This document shows, one piece after another, positions 23,379-32,314 of a DNA stretch of 64,000 bases. The stretch lies in contig NZ_CP084560.1 of the NCBI RefSeq assembly GCF_021789175.1, positions 3,100,001-3,164,000 on the forward strand, read 5' to 3'. Under the pieces are notes generated by a model that made no database searches, was not told the origin of the DNA, and was given only the letters and a program-made list of their open reading frames with translations. The stretch's first letter is position 1. Each line of letters starts with the position of its first letter. This DNA comes from Arthrobacter sp. FW306-2-2C-D06B. GTDB taxonomy: Bacteria; Actinomycetota; Actinomycetes; Actinomycetales; Micrococcaceae. A program made the position numbers and the translations under genes.

Positions 23379-25436
23379 ATGACCTGGTTGCAAACAGGCC
23401 CCACGTTCGCATTGACGCTCTTGGTCTTCTTTGCCCCAGGTTTGGCTATATTGACTGCTGCAGGTGTCCGCCGCCTGAACCTCGTCGCGCTTGCGGCTCC
23501 CGTTTCGTTCACGGTTGCATCCGTCCTTGCCCTCGTTCTTGGCAAGGCAGGAATCCCCTTCAACCCGCTATCGTACTTCGCGGCCAGCGCCGCCCTGTCG
23601 CTGCTCGCCTACGCTCTGAGGTATGTCCTGCGACGTCGCGCAGGCCTGGCCACGTCAGGGGCCGATTTCGGCGTTCTCGGGGCGAACAGCCTCCCTGCAG
23701 CGTCATCCAAACAGCGCTGGACCAGGCCGTTGATACTCGTATCCGCTGTCGGGTTCCCTGCTTTGATCGTGACGTACCGCTATTTGAAGGGTTTTGGAGT
23801 TCCCGACAACTTGTCCCAGACCTTTGACAACGTCTATCACCTCAACGCGGTCAGATTCATCGCTGACCACCAAATGGGCTCCTCACTGACCCTTGGAAAC
23901 CTCACCGACGCGTCTGCAGGCTTTTACCCGGCAGCCATGCACGATCTCATGGCACTCGTATTCATGATGGGCTCGCCTTCGGTGATGCAGGCGATCAACA
24001 TTGGCACTGTCGTGATCGGAGCCTTGGTCTGGCCGTTATCCTGCATCTTCCTCGTCACCCGGATCATTGGCAACCGGCCCGCGGCGGTGCTGCTCGCAGG
24101 CGTCCTGTCTGCCGGCTTCAGCGCCTTCCCGTACCTTATGGTTGCTTTCGGGGTCCTCTATCCGAACCACGCAGCCATCGCGCTGCTCCCCGCCGCCCTC
24201 GGCCTCGTCATCGAGCTCCTCGGTCTGTCGCGCGTCAAGCCGACATCGTTCTGGCCGCCGCTGTTGGCATTGGCCGCAGTCGGACCGGGACTCGCATTGG
24301 CCCACCCAAGCGCCGTCGTCGCCTTGATCGGCTTCGCCAGCCCTTTGGTGCTGGCCCGTCTCATCCGGAGCTGGCAAGGATTTCGAAAGGGACTCGAAAC
24401 CGGGCGGAATGCGCTGCTCTGGCTTGGCTTTACCGTGGTTTATCTCATCGTTGGCGCCACGGTTTGGACTTTGGTCCGGCCCAGCCTTGCATCTGCCCCT
24501 TGGACCCCTTTCCAGTCGAATGCCCGGGCCTTGGGAGAGGTTCTGGCGAGTGCGCCTATGGGGACCACTGCGGCCTGGGTTCTGCTTATCTGCACCATCA
24601 TCGGCATATACGTCATCGCAAGACGACTCAACCAGTTCTGGTGGGTTCTTGGCATGTACGCCATCGGCGGCACCCTATACATAATCGTCTCGGCCTGGGG
24701 CCTGGGCGACTTCAGGACATTCTGGACCGGCGTCTGGTACAACGACAGTTTCCGCCTTGCAGCGCTATTGCCGACTGTGACTTTGCCTGTCGCTGTTATG
24801 GGTGCAGAATGGCTGATCTTCCGGCTACGGGCATTCTGTGACTATTTGGTCGCCACCGGGCACCAGAATCCATCAGAACTACCCGGGTTCCTCCGTCCGG
24901 TCGCTTCCAGGCTTCCTGCCTTCACCGGGATCGCTGCCTCCGTCATCGTGATCTTCATGCTGGGCATCGCCGCGCAGGGCGGCACGTTGTCCAACGTCCA
25001 GCAGAGACTGGATACCATCTTCGTCACCAACGACAACTCTTATCTCCTGACAGCCGACGAAATGGCGATGCTCAAGGCCGTCCCGGACATCGTCCCCCCG
25101 AGTGATGTCGTCGTCGCGAATCCTCGGACAGGTGGATCCCTCGTCTATGCCGTCTCGAACCGCAACACCGTCGCTCCACATATTTTCGGGGACCGGACCC
25201 CTGCCGAACAGTATCTGCTGGACCACTGGGACGAGGCAGCCTATAACACCAAAGTCTGTCCCCTCATCCACGATCTGAAGGCTTACTGGGCCCTTGATTT
25301 CGGTGACTTCGAAGTTGTTCCCGGAGATGCTCCCTTTACAGGCCTGAGCACACTTGCGGACGGCAGTGCGCCGGGAATGAAGTTGGTAAAAACCATCGGC
25401 AAAGTTCATCTCTACAAGGTGAATGCATGCACCTAG
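23379..25436 (+). CDS. DUF6541 polytopic membrane protein, glycosyltransferase-like
   Basis: About 685 residues. ATG 23379 has GAGGAG 9 bp upstream (a TTG one codon earlier is also open). Around twelve or more membrane segments lie in the first two thirds, followed by an extracytoplasmic C-terminal domain. Motifs NLSQTFDNVYHLNAV and YNDSFRLAALLPTV are shared with the second copy at 32315-34261. DUF6541 proteins occur in actinobacterial polysaccharide clusters and have a GT-C-like architecture, so it may use polyprenyl-phosphate sugars, but the activity is not established. Confidence 0.75.
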   Translation: MTWLQTGPTFALTLLVFFAPGLAILTAAGVRRLNLVALAAPVSFTVASVLALVLGKAGIPFNPLSYFAASAALSLLAYALRYVLRRRAGLATSGADFGVLGANSLPAASSKQRWTRPLILVSAVGFPALIVTYRYLKGFGVPDNLSQTFDNVYHLNAVRFIADHQMGSSLTLGNLTDASAGFYPAAMHDLMALVFMMGSPSVMQAINIGTVVIGALVWPLSCIFLVTRIIGNRPAAVLLAGVLSAGFSAFPYLMVAFGVLYPNHAAIALLPAALGLVIELLGLSRVKPTSFWPPLLALAAVGPGLALAHPSAVVALIGFASPLVLARLIRSWQGFRKGLETGRNALLWLGFTVVYLIVGATVWTLVRPSLASAPWTPFQSNARALGEVLASAPMGTTAAWVLLICTIIGIYVIARRLNQFWWVLGMYAIGGTLYIIVSAWGLGDFRTFWTGVWYNDSFRLAALLPTVTLPVAVMGAEWLIFRLRAFCDYLVATGHQNPSELPGFLRPVASRLPAFTGIAASVIVIFMLGIAAQGGTLSNVQQRLDTIFVTNDNSYLLTADEMAMLKAVPDIVPPSDVVVANPRTGGSLVYAVSNRNTVAPHIFGDRTPAEQYLLDHWDEAAYNTKVCPLIHDLKAYWALDFGDFEVVPGDAPFTGLSTLADGSAPGMKLVKTIGKVHLYKVNACT

Positions 25437-26440
25437 AACCGGTCGGCAACGAACTCAAATCCAACCATGTGAGGACATCCACGATGCGCGGGAGCAGTAT
25501 TTCGTTCATCTTTCCGATCTTCAACGAATCCGGGAACATTCCCCTGCTTTACGAGCGGGTGTGCGAGGTAGCCAACAACCTGCCGTACGCCGTGGAGCTG
25601 CTCTTTGTCAACGATGGAAGCAAGGACGACTCCCTCAAACTGCTCAAAGCACTCCGCCACGATGACGAACGAATCATGATCATCGATTTCGCACGCAACT
25701 ACGGTCACCAGATCGCCGTAACCGCCGGGCTCGATGCAGCCACGGGCGACGCAGTCATCGTGATGGACAGTGATTTGCAGGACCCTCCGGCGGTTGCCCT
25801 TGAACTCATCAGCCAGTGGGAAGCGGGCCACGATGTTGTCTATGCGCAACGACGCACCCGTAAAGACTCCCCCTTCAAAAAAGCTACGGCGTCAGCTTTC
25901 TACAAGGTCCTCCGCCGCGTGTCGGAGATTGATATTCCCCCGAACACCGGTGATTTCCGTCTGCTAGACCGGCGCGTCGTGGATGAAGTGAACAAATTCC
26001 GCGAGCACGACCGGTTTATCCGTGGCATGGTTGCCTACGTTGGTTTCAGTCAAGTAGCCGTCGAGTTCGACCGGGACGAACGCTTTTCCGGTACAACCGG
26101 CTACCCGCTGCGCAAGATGTTGAAACTGGCGGCAGACGGGATCCTTGGATTCTCCACGTTTCCACTAACAATCATTGCCCGCGTCGGCTTCGGCGCCGCG
26201 GCGCTCAGCGTCGTCGGCGTGCTCTACGCGCTGTTCATGAAACTCTTTGTCCCGACGGCAGTCATCGAGGGTTGGACCTTCATTGTCATCTCAGTCCTCT
26301 TCATGGGCGGACTGCAACTGATCATGCTGGGCATCCTCGGTGGCTACATCGGCCGAATCTACACCCAGGTGCAGAACCGCCCGCTGTATGGCGTACGGAA
26401 GATCTACACGCGAACGAGCCAGAGGGATCGCGCAGAGTGA
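25427..26440 (+). CDS. GtrB-like membrane glycosyltransferase, family 2
   Basis: 337 residues from ATG 25427, with AAGGTG upstream and a 10 bp overlap with DUF6541; ATG 25484, after GAGGAC, starts right at the family core (MRGSSISFIFPIFNESGNIP). NDGS (62-65) and MDSDLQDP (113-120) are the nucleotide and metal motifs. Two C-terminal membrane segments (about 245-310) give the GtrB/bactoprenol glucosyltransferase layout. With the GtrA gene just downstream it should make a polyprenyl-phosphate sugar and pass it across the membrane. Confidence 0.87.
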   Translation: MHLEPVGNELKSNHVRTSTMRGSSISFIFPIFNESGNIPLLYERVCEVANNLPYAVELLFVNDGSKDDSLKLLKALRHDDERIMIIDFARNYGHQIAVTAGLDAATGDAVIVMDSDLQDPPAVALELISQWEAGHDVVYAQRRTRKDSPFKKATASAFYKVLRRVSEIDIPPNTGDFRLLDRRVVDEVNKFREHDRFIRGMVAYVGFSQVAVEFDRDERFSGTTGYPLRKMLKLAADGILGFSTFPLTIIARVGFGAAALSVVGVLYALFMKLFVPTAVIEGWTFIVISVLFMGGLQLIMLGILGGYIGRIYTQVQNRPLYGVRKIYTRTSQRDRAE

Positions 26441-26460
26441 GGTCTGGTACAAGGCCAAGC

Positions 26461-26874
26461 ATGAGTGTGATGACCACAGCCGCGATCAAGCACTCGGCGG
26501 CGAAGTTCATCATTGTTGGACTAGCAAACAATGCGGCAGGCTACGCAATATTCGTTGTCTTGTCACTCATGGGCGTCGGTGCGCTTCCCGCCATGACCTT
26601 GTCCTATGTCGTCGGGATGGGAATCAGTTTCACAGCCAACCGCAGGTGGACGTTTTCCCACAACGGGAACATCGGCCCGGCGCTGCTCCGCTTCTTCTGC
26701 GTCAACGCCGTCGGCTACAGTTTGAATTTCTTTCTCCTGTGGATTTTCGTCGGAGTCCTGTCATGGCCGCAAATCCCCGTCCAGTTGGGTGCGATCTCTC
26801 TAGTGGCAATCGCTACCTTCGTCCTGATGCGTCTATGGGTCTTCAGGGCCACGAAGGAACGCGAACGTGACTGA
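26461..26874 (+). CDS. GtrA-family membrane protein
   Basis: 137 residues with four membrane segments: KFIIVGLANNAAGYAIFVVLSLM (with the conserved glycine-asparagine motif), ALPAMTLSYVVGMGISFTANRRWTF, LRFFCVNAVGYSLNFFLLWIF and VQLGAISLVAIATFVLMRLWVF. The NRRWTF motif is diagnostic for GtrA, the putative flippase or partner of GtrB-type enzymes. It starts 20 bp after the GtrB-like gene and overlaps the next gene by 8 bp. Confidence 0.87.
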   Translation: MSVMTTAAIKHSAAKFIIVGLANNAAGYAIFVVLSLMGVGALPAMTLSYVVGMGISFTANRRWTFSHNGNIGPALLRFFCVNAVGYSLNFFLLWIFVGVLSWPQIPVQLGAISLVAIATFVLMRLWVFRATKERERD

Positions 26875-28690
26875 CACGCATACAAAGCAAGCCAATCGCA
26901 CCACGCAATTTCCGCGCGCACGAGCATTAAGGGTTCTGGCAACGGTCGGGGCGGGTTGCCTCGCCTTTTTCCTCTCCCGGTACTTGATCCCCAACCTGGC
27001 CTTTCAGTGCCTGGCCGCTGTGGCCGCCGCAATAATGGTGGGCGATTCCGACTTCATCAAATCTTTCTACGCCCGCGTATTCAGCCTGGAGTTCCTGAAG
27101 CTCAACAAACGAACCGAAACTCACTGGCTGCTGCGCTCATCACAAGTCCTTTTTTGCGTTGCCATCGGGCTCTTCCTGATTGGCGCTTTGTTCCATCCTG
27201 TGACTTGGCGGGACTTTTACAACACTGGACCCATTGTGATCGGAAGCTTCGTCACGGCTCTGGTTCTGCCTTCAATCTTCCGGTTCGCCCAGCGCGCGGG
27301 CGCCCTGTTCGACGCGGTATCGAAGTCTTTCCAAGTGGTTATCCTCGCCTGTGTGCTGGCCCTGGCGTCGACGATCCAGATTCTCCTCGGACACGCCATC
27401 CAGTTCATCCCTGAATGGGATGCTGGCACTGTTTTCAAGAATGCGGCGGGCTTGGCGACAGGAACGCAGACCACCTTGGATGAAGACTACTTCTCCATGT
27501 ACCCAAACAATGTCATGCTTGCATTGCTCCTTAGGTCGTATCTTTCCCTGATGCACTCATGGAATGTCACGGACCTTTATCTGAGTGCAATAGTGCTGAA
27601 CTCAATGGCCCTGACTCTCAGCCTGCTGTTGACATTCCTTGTGGCCCGCAGAATTGCCGGCAGTTCCATGGCAGTGTTCACCTTGGTTCCGGCGTTTGCC
27701 TACATCGTCCTCAGCCCCTGGGTCTCCATCCCTTATTCGGACACCTTGGGGATGGTTTTCCCTATCCTGATTCTCTACCTTTTTCTGGTGAGCCGAACAG
27801 CCAAGGCCCCGGCGGCAAAATTGGGTCTTTGGGCCGCCATGGGAGTATCGGCCGCAGTCGGCTTCAATATCAAGCCGACCATTGTTTTCGTGCTTGGCGC
27901 TGCCGTCGTTGTCGCTTTCCTGACCTCGAACGTCAAGCGCTTCGGGTTGAAGCGGTTGGTTCTCACAGTAGTGGCCGCCGCGGTAGCCTTCAGCACGTTC
28001 TTTGGTGGAGGCATTGTGATCACAGCTCTCGAGTCGAACAGCGGGGCGCTTAGCTTCGACATCAACCATGACGACAAGGCTTTCCCCGCCACTCATTTCT
28101 TGAAGATGGGGGCCACTGGGGACGGTGGATTTAACCAGGACGACGTCATTGTGAGTCGCTCCATCACGTCGCCGTCAGAACGGTTCCAAAATGGACTGGA
28201 CGTCTATTTTCAACGCGTTGGGGCGATGGGGCCCTGGAACTATTCGAACTTCCTGTTCACTAAAGGCAAAGCGATTATCGGTGACGGGGCGTTCTCCGTC
28301 TGGGGCGAGGGAATGTCAGCTGGTCCGGTCAATTTTGAGGCGACTGACGGACTGAGCGTAAAGATTCGAGACTATTTCTACTTCGAAAGCCCGAACTTCA
28401 CCTTCGTCAAGGGATTCTGGCAATCGGGATGGTTTGTCATCCTGGCTTTGGTTGCCATCCCGGCATTCGTTCGCGGCCGTAATCTGTTCGGGTCCGCCGG
28501 ATCAGTCATGAGGCTATCCTTGCTCGCCCTGGTGGCCTTCCTGCTCCTGTTTGAAGGTCGGTCGCGCTATTTGTACATGTACATGCCATTCTTCATCCTT
28601 TTGGCATCCATGACAGTGGCAACAATTTCCCAGAAAGCAACGGCTGTGGCGGGACAGTTCCGCCCCGGAGCCGCTACTTCAGACCGCTAG
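26867..28690 (+). CDS. Large polytopic membrane protein, GT-C glycosyltransferase-like
   Basis: 607 residues starting with GTG (AAGGAA 8 bp upstream), with about thirteen hydrophobic segments and a long extracytoplasmic loop around residues 380-505. A short motif EWDAGTVFKNAAGLATG after the fourth segment and YFSMYPNNV recall the first-loop acidic motif of GT-C enzymes of the PMT/ArnT type. It is translationally linked to GtrA and GtrB, so it likely uses their polyprenyl-phosphate sugar as donor. The substrate is unknown. Confidence 0.65.
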   Translation: MTDTHTKQANRTTQFPRARALRVLATVGAGCLAFFLSRYLIPNLAFQCLAAVAAAIMVGDSDFIKSFYARVFSLEFLKLNKRTETHWLLRSSQVLFCVAIGLFLIGALFHPVTWRDFYNTGPIVIGSFVTALVLPSIFRFAQRAGALFDAVSKSFQVVILACVLALASTIQILLGHAIQFIPEWDAGTVFKNAAGLATGTQTTLDEDYFSMYPNNVMLALLLRSYLSLMHSWNVTDLYLSAIVLNSMALTLSLLLTFLVARRIAGSSMAVFTLVPAFAYIVLSPWVSIPYSDTLGMVFPILILYLFLVSRTAKAPAAKLGLWAAMGVSAAVGFNIKPTIVFVLGAAVVVAFLTSNVKRFGLKRLVLTVVAAAVAFSTFFGGGIVITALESNSGALSFDINHDDKAFPATHFLKMGATGDGGFNQDDVIVSRSITSPSERFQNGLDVYFQRVGAMGPWNYSNFLFTKGKAIIGDGAFSVWGEGMSAGPVNFEATDGLSVKIRDYFYFESPNFTFVKGFWQSGWFVILALVAIPAFVRGRNLFGSAGSVMRLSLLALVAFLLLFEGRSRYLYMYMPFFILLASMTVATISQKATAVAGQFRPGAATSDR

Positions 28691-28838
28691 CCGCTCTTCG
28701 TGGTTCCGAGTTCCCTGTTCGACGGCGTCATCCGGCAAGATGCCGATGCTCCCCTGTCGTCCACGATCGCGCGACAGAGACAGCCGCCGCCAGGAACGTA
28801 CGAAAAGAATTTGCGAAGGCGACGCCCCTGAACACGAC

Positions 28839-28852
28839 GCCCTCGCGAGGGC
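28839..28852. repeat. 14-bp perfect palindrome between convergent genes
   Basis: GCCCTCGCGAGGGC lies 10 bp from the stop of the acyltransferase gene in the 172 bp gap between two convergent genes. It may be part of a terminator or a protein site; there is no T run. Confidence 0.35.
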
Positions 28853-28862
28853 TGTCAGGCAT

Positions 28863-31013
28863 TTAGCCCGGCATCTGCGATCTCGCCGCGTTGAACCGGG
28901 CGATCATCACAGGAAGCATCGAATGTATGTAACTGCGGGCTGCGTGATCCCGGTCAAAATAGACGTGCAGACCGCCGATGACCGCATAGCATTTGCTCTG
29001 GTCGCAGAACTGGTCGGAAAAGTCGAGCAACTTAACGCGGGGGTCGTCCATCTTGACCACTGTGTCCGCAATGGGATCCGGCGGGAGAGCATCAGTTCGG
29101 GCGTTGGCACATGCCATTGGATTGGAAGCATTGAGGGCAACGCAATCGGGCGTGCTGTGCGACAACGTCAGAGGCGTGTCCCTCAGCACGAAAACTTTGG
29201 TGCCCACGCCCGACCAGCTGGCAAGCGCCTTGCTCGCCAGGTCGAAGTACTGACTACCTTGGGAACGCCCCGAGCCATCGTCGATCGTCTCCCCTGCCCC
29301 GAAGGACGACACGAAGACCATGTCAGGCTTTTCGACAGTAATCCGAGCGGTCAGTTTGGCACCCCACTCAACACACTTCTGTTGGATTCCTGGATCCAAG
29401 GTCGGTGCTCCCAGGAATGCAATGCGCTTGGCACCCATAAAAGGGCACCCGCCCAGGAGGCTCACCCGGAGATTCCATTTGTTCTGTCGGGCAAGTTCAT
29501 AGATTGACGTCTTCCACTGTTCCGCGTGGGAGTCGCCCACCAGCCACACCGTGGCCGTGGCCTTCGCCCCGCCCGTGAAGTCGCAGTCCGTCAATAGCTT
29601 CAGGTCACGGACTTCGATGGGGTCCGGGGCAGCGGTGCATTCCGGTGTGTCGAACCACGGGGCTTCGTCCTTGCCAACGTTGGCGAGGTCCGGGGCCCTG
29701 AACGCGTCTTGGCAATTGTTGGCCGGATTCATGCTTCGCGCACCGTAGCAAGGCTGCGAAGAGAGTGACTGGCCTTTGAGTGCCTCGGCGTTTTGCGCCT
29801 GACCCATCGCAACCAGCATGCTGGCTCCGAGGGCACAAACGATCGCCATGGCCAACGCCATGGCGATGAAGGTGGTACGTGGACGTGCCCCCTTCAGGAG
29901 TTTGGTGCGGCCTGGATCTTCGACGAATTTCTTGGAGAGGAAAGACAGCCCGAGTGCCGCAGCGATCAGGCATACCTTATCCAGCGAGCTTGGGACGCGA
30001 CCGAGGAGCGCAGGAGCGAGAACTACCAGCGGCCAGTGCCACAGGTAAAGCGAGTAGGAGACATCTCCGACGAACTGCACCGGCCTCATTGCGAGTGCCG
30101 TGTTCGGCGACCACACGGGACCTCGCGGTCCCGAAGCGATCACGAGGAGAGTGCCGGCCACAGGCAGAAGCGCCGCCACGCCAGGGAAATAGGTCTGCTC
30201 GTTGTAGTTGACCGCAGAATATGCGATCATCCCATAGCCCAGCCATTGCGCACCGCCGGATGTTGCCCAGCGGGTGAGCGGGCCGAGACGTTCAAACCAT
30301 GCCGTTCCGGCAATGGCAACCAGTGCGCCCGCCGCAAATTCCCAGACTCGGGCAGGGGTGACAAAGTACGCTTGGCTCTTATTCGTGAAGGTAATCCACA
30401 CGCAGAAGGCAAACGCGGCAGCCCCCAGAACTGCCATCGCCAGGACAAGCATCCGTCGGTGGCGGAGTCTGAACCTGGTCGCCAGCATGAACACCACCAT
30501 CAACAGCAACGGCCACACGAGGTAAAACTGCTCCTCAACGGACAATGACCAATAGTGCTGAACCGTGGAAGCGGCGTCATTGTGGGCAGAATAGTCAACC
30601 GATTTTGCGGCAAGGAGCCAATTCTCCACGTAGAGGACAGACGCCATGGTCTCCTGCGCTATGGCCTCCCAACGCGAAAACGGAAGCCACAACCAGGCGG
30701 CCGCGAGCGAAAGCACGCCCACCAGTGTCGCGGCAGGCAGCAACCGCTTGACACGGCGAGCATAAAAAGCGCTCAGCTTGACGCGGCCGGATCGTTCCAG
30801 CTCGCCCAGCAAATGCTTTGAAATCAAGTACCCGGAGATGACAAAAAAGACGTCGACGCCAACATAGCCTCCAGGAAGCCGGAGCGGCCAGAAGTGGTTG
30901 ATTACCACTAAGCCCACGGCGATGGCGCGAAGAGCCTGGATGTCCTTGCGCACACCGTTCGCAGGCAGCGTCCGACGCAGGGGGGGCGCCCCTGTTGCGA
31001 CTTGCTGAGTCAC
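28863..31013 (-). CDS. Acyltransferase 3 / SGNH hydrolase O-acetyltransferase (OatA-type)
   Basis: 716 residues. Residues 20-390 form the ten-helix acyltransferase-3 domain (RKDIQALRAIAVGLVVINHFWPLRLPGGYVGVDVFFVISGYLIS, YWSLSVEEQFYLVWP). The C-terminal periplasmic-type SGNH domain has VGDSHAEQW (catalytic Ser) and near the end GGLHVYFDRDHAA (Asp/His pair). Such proteins O-acetylate peptidoglycan or wall and exopolysaccharides on the outer face. It is a single gene facing left at the edge of the sugar cluster. Its product could modify the same glycan the neighbours build. Confidence 0.9.
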   Translation of the reverse strand: MTQQVATGAPPLRRTLPANGVRKDIQALRAIAVGLVVINHFWPLRLPGGYVGVDVFFVISGYLISKHLLGELERSGRVKLSAFYARRVKRLLPAATLVGVLSLAAAWLWLPFSRWEAIAQETMASVLYVENWLLAAKSVDYSAHNDAASTVQHYWSLSVEEQFYLVWPLLLMVVFMLATRFRLRHRRMLVLAMAVLGAAAFAFCVWITFTNKSQAYFVTPARVWEFAAGALVAIAGTAWFERLGPLTRWATSGGAQWLGYGMIAYSAVNYNEQTYFPGVAALLPVAGTLLVIASGPRGPVWSPNTALAMRPVQFVGDVSYSLYLWHWPLVVLAPALLGRVPSSLDKVCLIAAALGLSFLSKKFVEDPGRTKLLKGARPRTTFIAMALAMAIVCALGASMLVAMGQAQNAEALKGQSLSSQPCYGARSMNPANNCQDAFRAPDLANVGKDEAPWFDTPECTAAPDPIEVRDLKLLTDCDFTGGAKATATVWLVGDSHAEQWKTSIYELARQNKWNLRVSLLGGCPFMGAKRIAFLGAPTLDPGIQQKCVEWGAKLTARITVEKPDMVFVSSFGAGETIDDGSGRSQGSQYFDLASKALASWSGVGTKVFVLRDTPLTLSHSTPDCVALNASNPMACANARTDALPPDPIADTVVKMDDPRVKLLDFSDQFCDQSKCYAVIGGLHVYFDRDHAARSYIHSMLPVMIARFNAARSQMPG

Positions 31014-31068
31014 GCAGTCTCCTCAACCGACGATGTACTTGAATACCGGACCAATTGTTGTGGCCCGT

Positions 31069-32160
31069 CTAGCTGCTGTGCTTGGCGCCGTAAGCGGCTT
31101 GGGCAAGCTGGGCGACCATGTTGCGAGCCAGCCATTTGACCGAAAGCGGAGACGCGGCATTGAGCGCCAGCCCGTTGTCGTTAAGGTCGGCGAGAACAGA
31201 ATTCTTGGCCTTGTGCGCGGGCACTTGATTCAGGACACCGCTCCCCAATACTCCGGCGCGCTCGTTGTGCTCCACCACAAAAATTGCGATGTCAGCGCTC
31301 AGTTCAGAAGCCCGGCTAGCAGGCCATTCATAGGTTTCAGGCCCGGAGCCGCCAGGGTGAACTGCCCTGCCAGACGCCTGGATAACTCCCATGGACTTCG
31401 CGGGCACAATACCGAACTCCTCCAAAATCCGTACCGGGTTGGACTCCGGGCCGAACACTTCGAAGCTTGAGCCAAGCGCAGAGTGGACATTCGCGACCAC
31501 AAAACTCGAGTTCTTCAGGTCTGGATAGCTCGGCAGTTGTTCCGAGATGCTGGCTTCGGTTGCCTTCCGGACCTCTTCGGCTTTCGCCGTCCTGCCGAGG
31601 GCTTTGCCGACCATGGCCAAAACGGTGCGCCAGTCGGTGGCCATCGGAACCTTCGGGTAGGCCACAACGGGCGCAATTTTGGCCAAGACGTCATAGTCCT
31701 CGCGGGTGAGTCCCGAGTTGCAAGCCAGGATCAGGTCCGGACCCATCCCGCTCAGATCATCGACAGGGAGCCCCTTGGCTTCATCGAGGAGCAAGGGGAC
31801 GGCAACACCGAAATCAAGGAGCGCAAGGTCAAACCAAGGCGTTGATCCATTCGGCTTGGCCTGCGATAGCGGCATAGCTGTTGGCACTACGCCGAGCGCC
31901 AGGCATGCATCGTTGGAGCCAAGTCCCAATGTCGCGATCCTGGTTGGTTCCCTCGCGATTGTCGTGTCGCCGAACGCGTGGGTAATCGTCACCGGAAACG
32001 CTTGAGGTTCAGCTGCCGTCGACGGTCCGCTCCCCGCGGCCTTCCCACCGCAACCGGCCAGGCCCAACGGGACCAGCGGAAGACCTGCAAGTGCCGCCAA
32101 GAACGAGCGCCTTCCCGTCAGGTTCTTCCGGCCCGGGTTGCTGTCAGTCATCGTTGGCAT
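31069..32160 (-). CDS. Iron-siderophore-type ABC substrate-binding lipoprotein (FecB-like), orphan
   Basis: 363 residues. Twin-arginine-like GRRSFLAALAGLPLVPLGLAGC ends in a lipobox with Cys at about residue 37. The two-lobed binding protein follows (REPTRIATLGLGSNDACLALGVVPTAMPL, GMGPDLILACNSGLTREDYDVLAKIAPVVAYPK). This is the FecB/FhuD fold for Fe(III)-siderophores. An ATG three codons in (32151) has a better ribosome site. No permease or ATPase gene is adjacent, which is unusual; the rest may be elsewhere, or the protein may be shared by other importers. Confidence 0.88.
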   Translation of the reverse strand: MPTMTDSNPGRKNLTGRRSFLAALAGLPLVPLGLAGCGGKAAGSGPSTAAEPQAFPVTITHAFGDTTIAREPTRIATLGLGSNDACLALGVVPTAMPLSQAKPNGSTPWFDLALLDFGVAVPLLLDEAKGLPVDDLSGMGPDLILACNSGLTREDYDVLAKIAPVVAYPKVPMATDWRTVLAMVGKALGRTAKAEEVRKATEASISEQLPSYPDLKNSSFVVANVHSALGSSFEVFGPESNPVRILEEFGIVPAKSMGVIQASGRAVHPGGSGPETYEWPASRASELSADIAIFVVEHNERAGVLGSGVLNQVPAHKAKNSVLADLNDNGLALNAASPLSVKWLARNMVAQLAQAAYGAKHSS

Positions 32161-32314
32161 TTCCGTTCTCAGTCATTGTGAAGCCCTCGATGGGTCCTGC
32201 ACCTCAAATCCACTCCGGCGTAGTCCAGTCTTCGCCAGAGGAGGCCGATTGTCGGCTTCCCCAGTTTACCAAGCCAGGGAAGCAGCTCAGCGCACCACCC
32301 CGCTCGCCGGTCCG

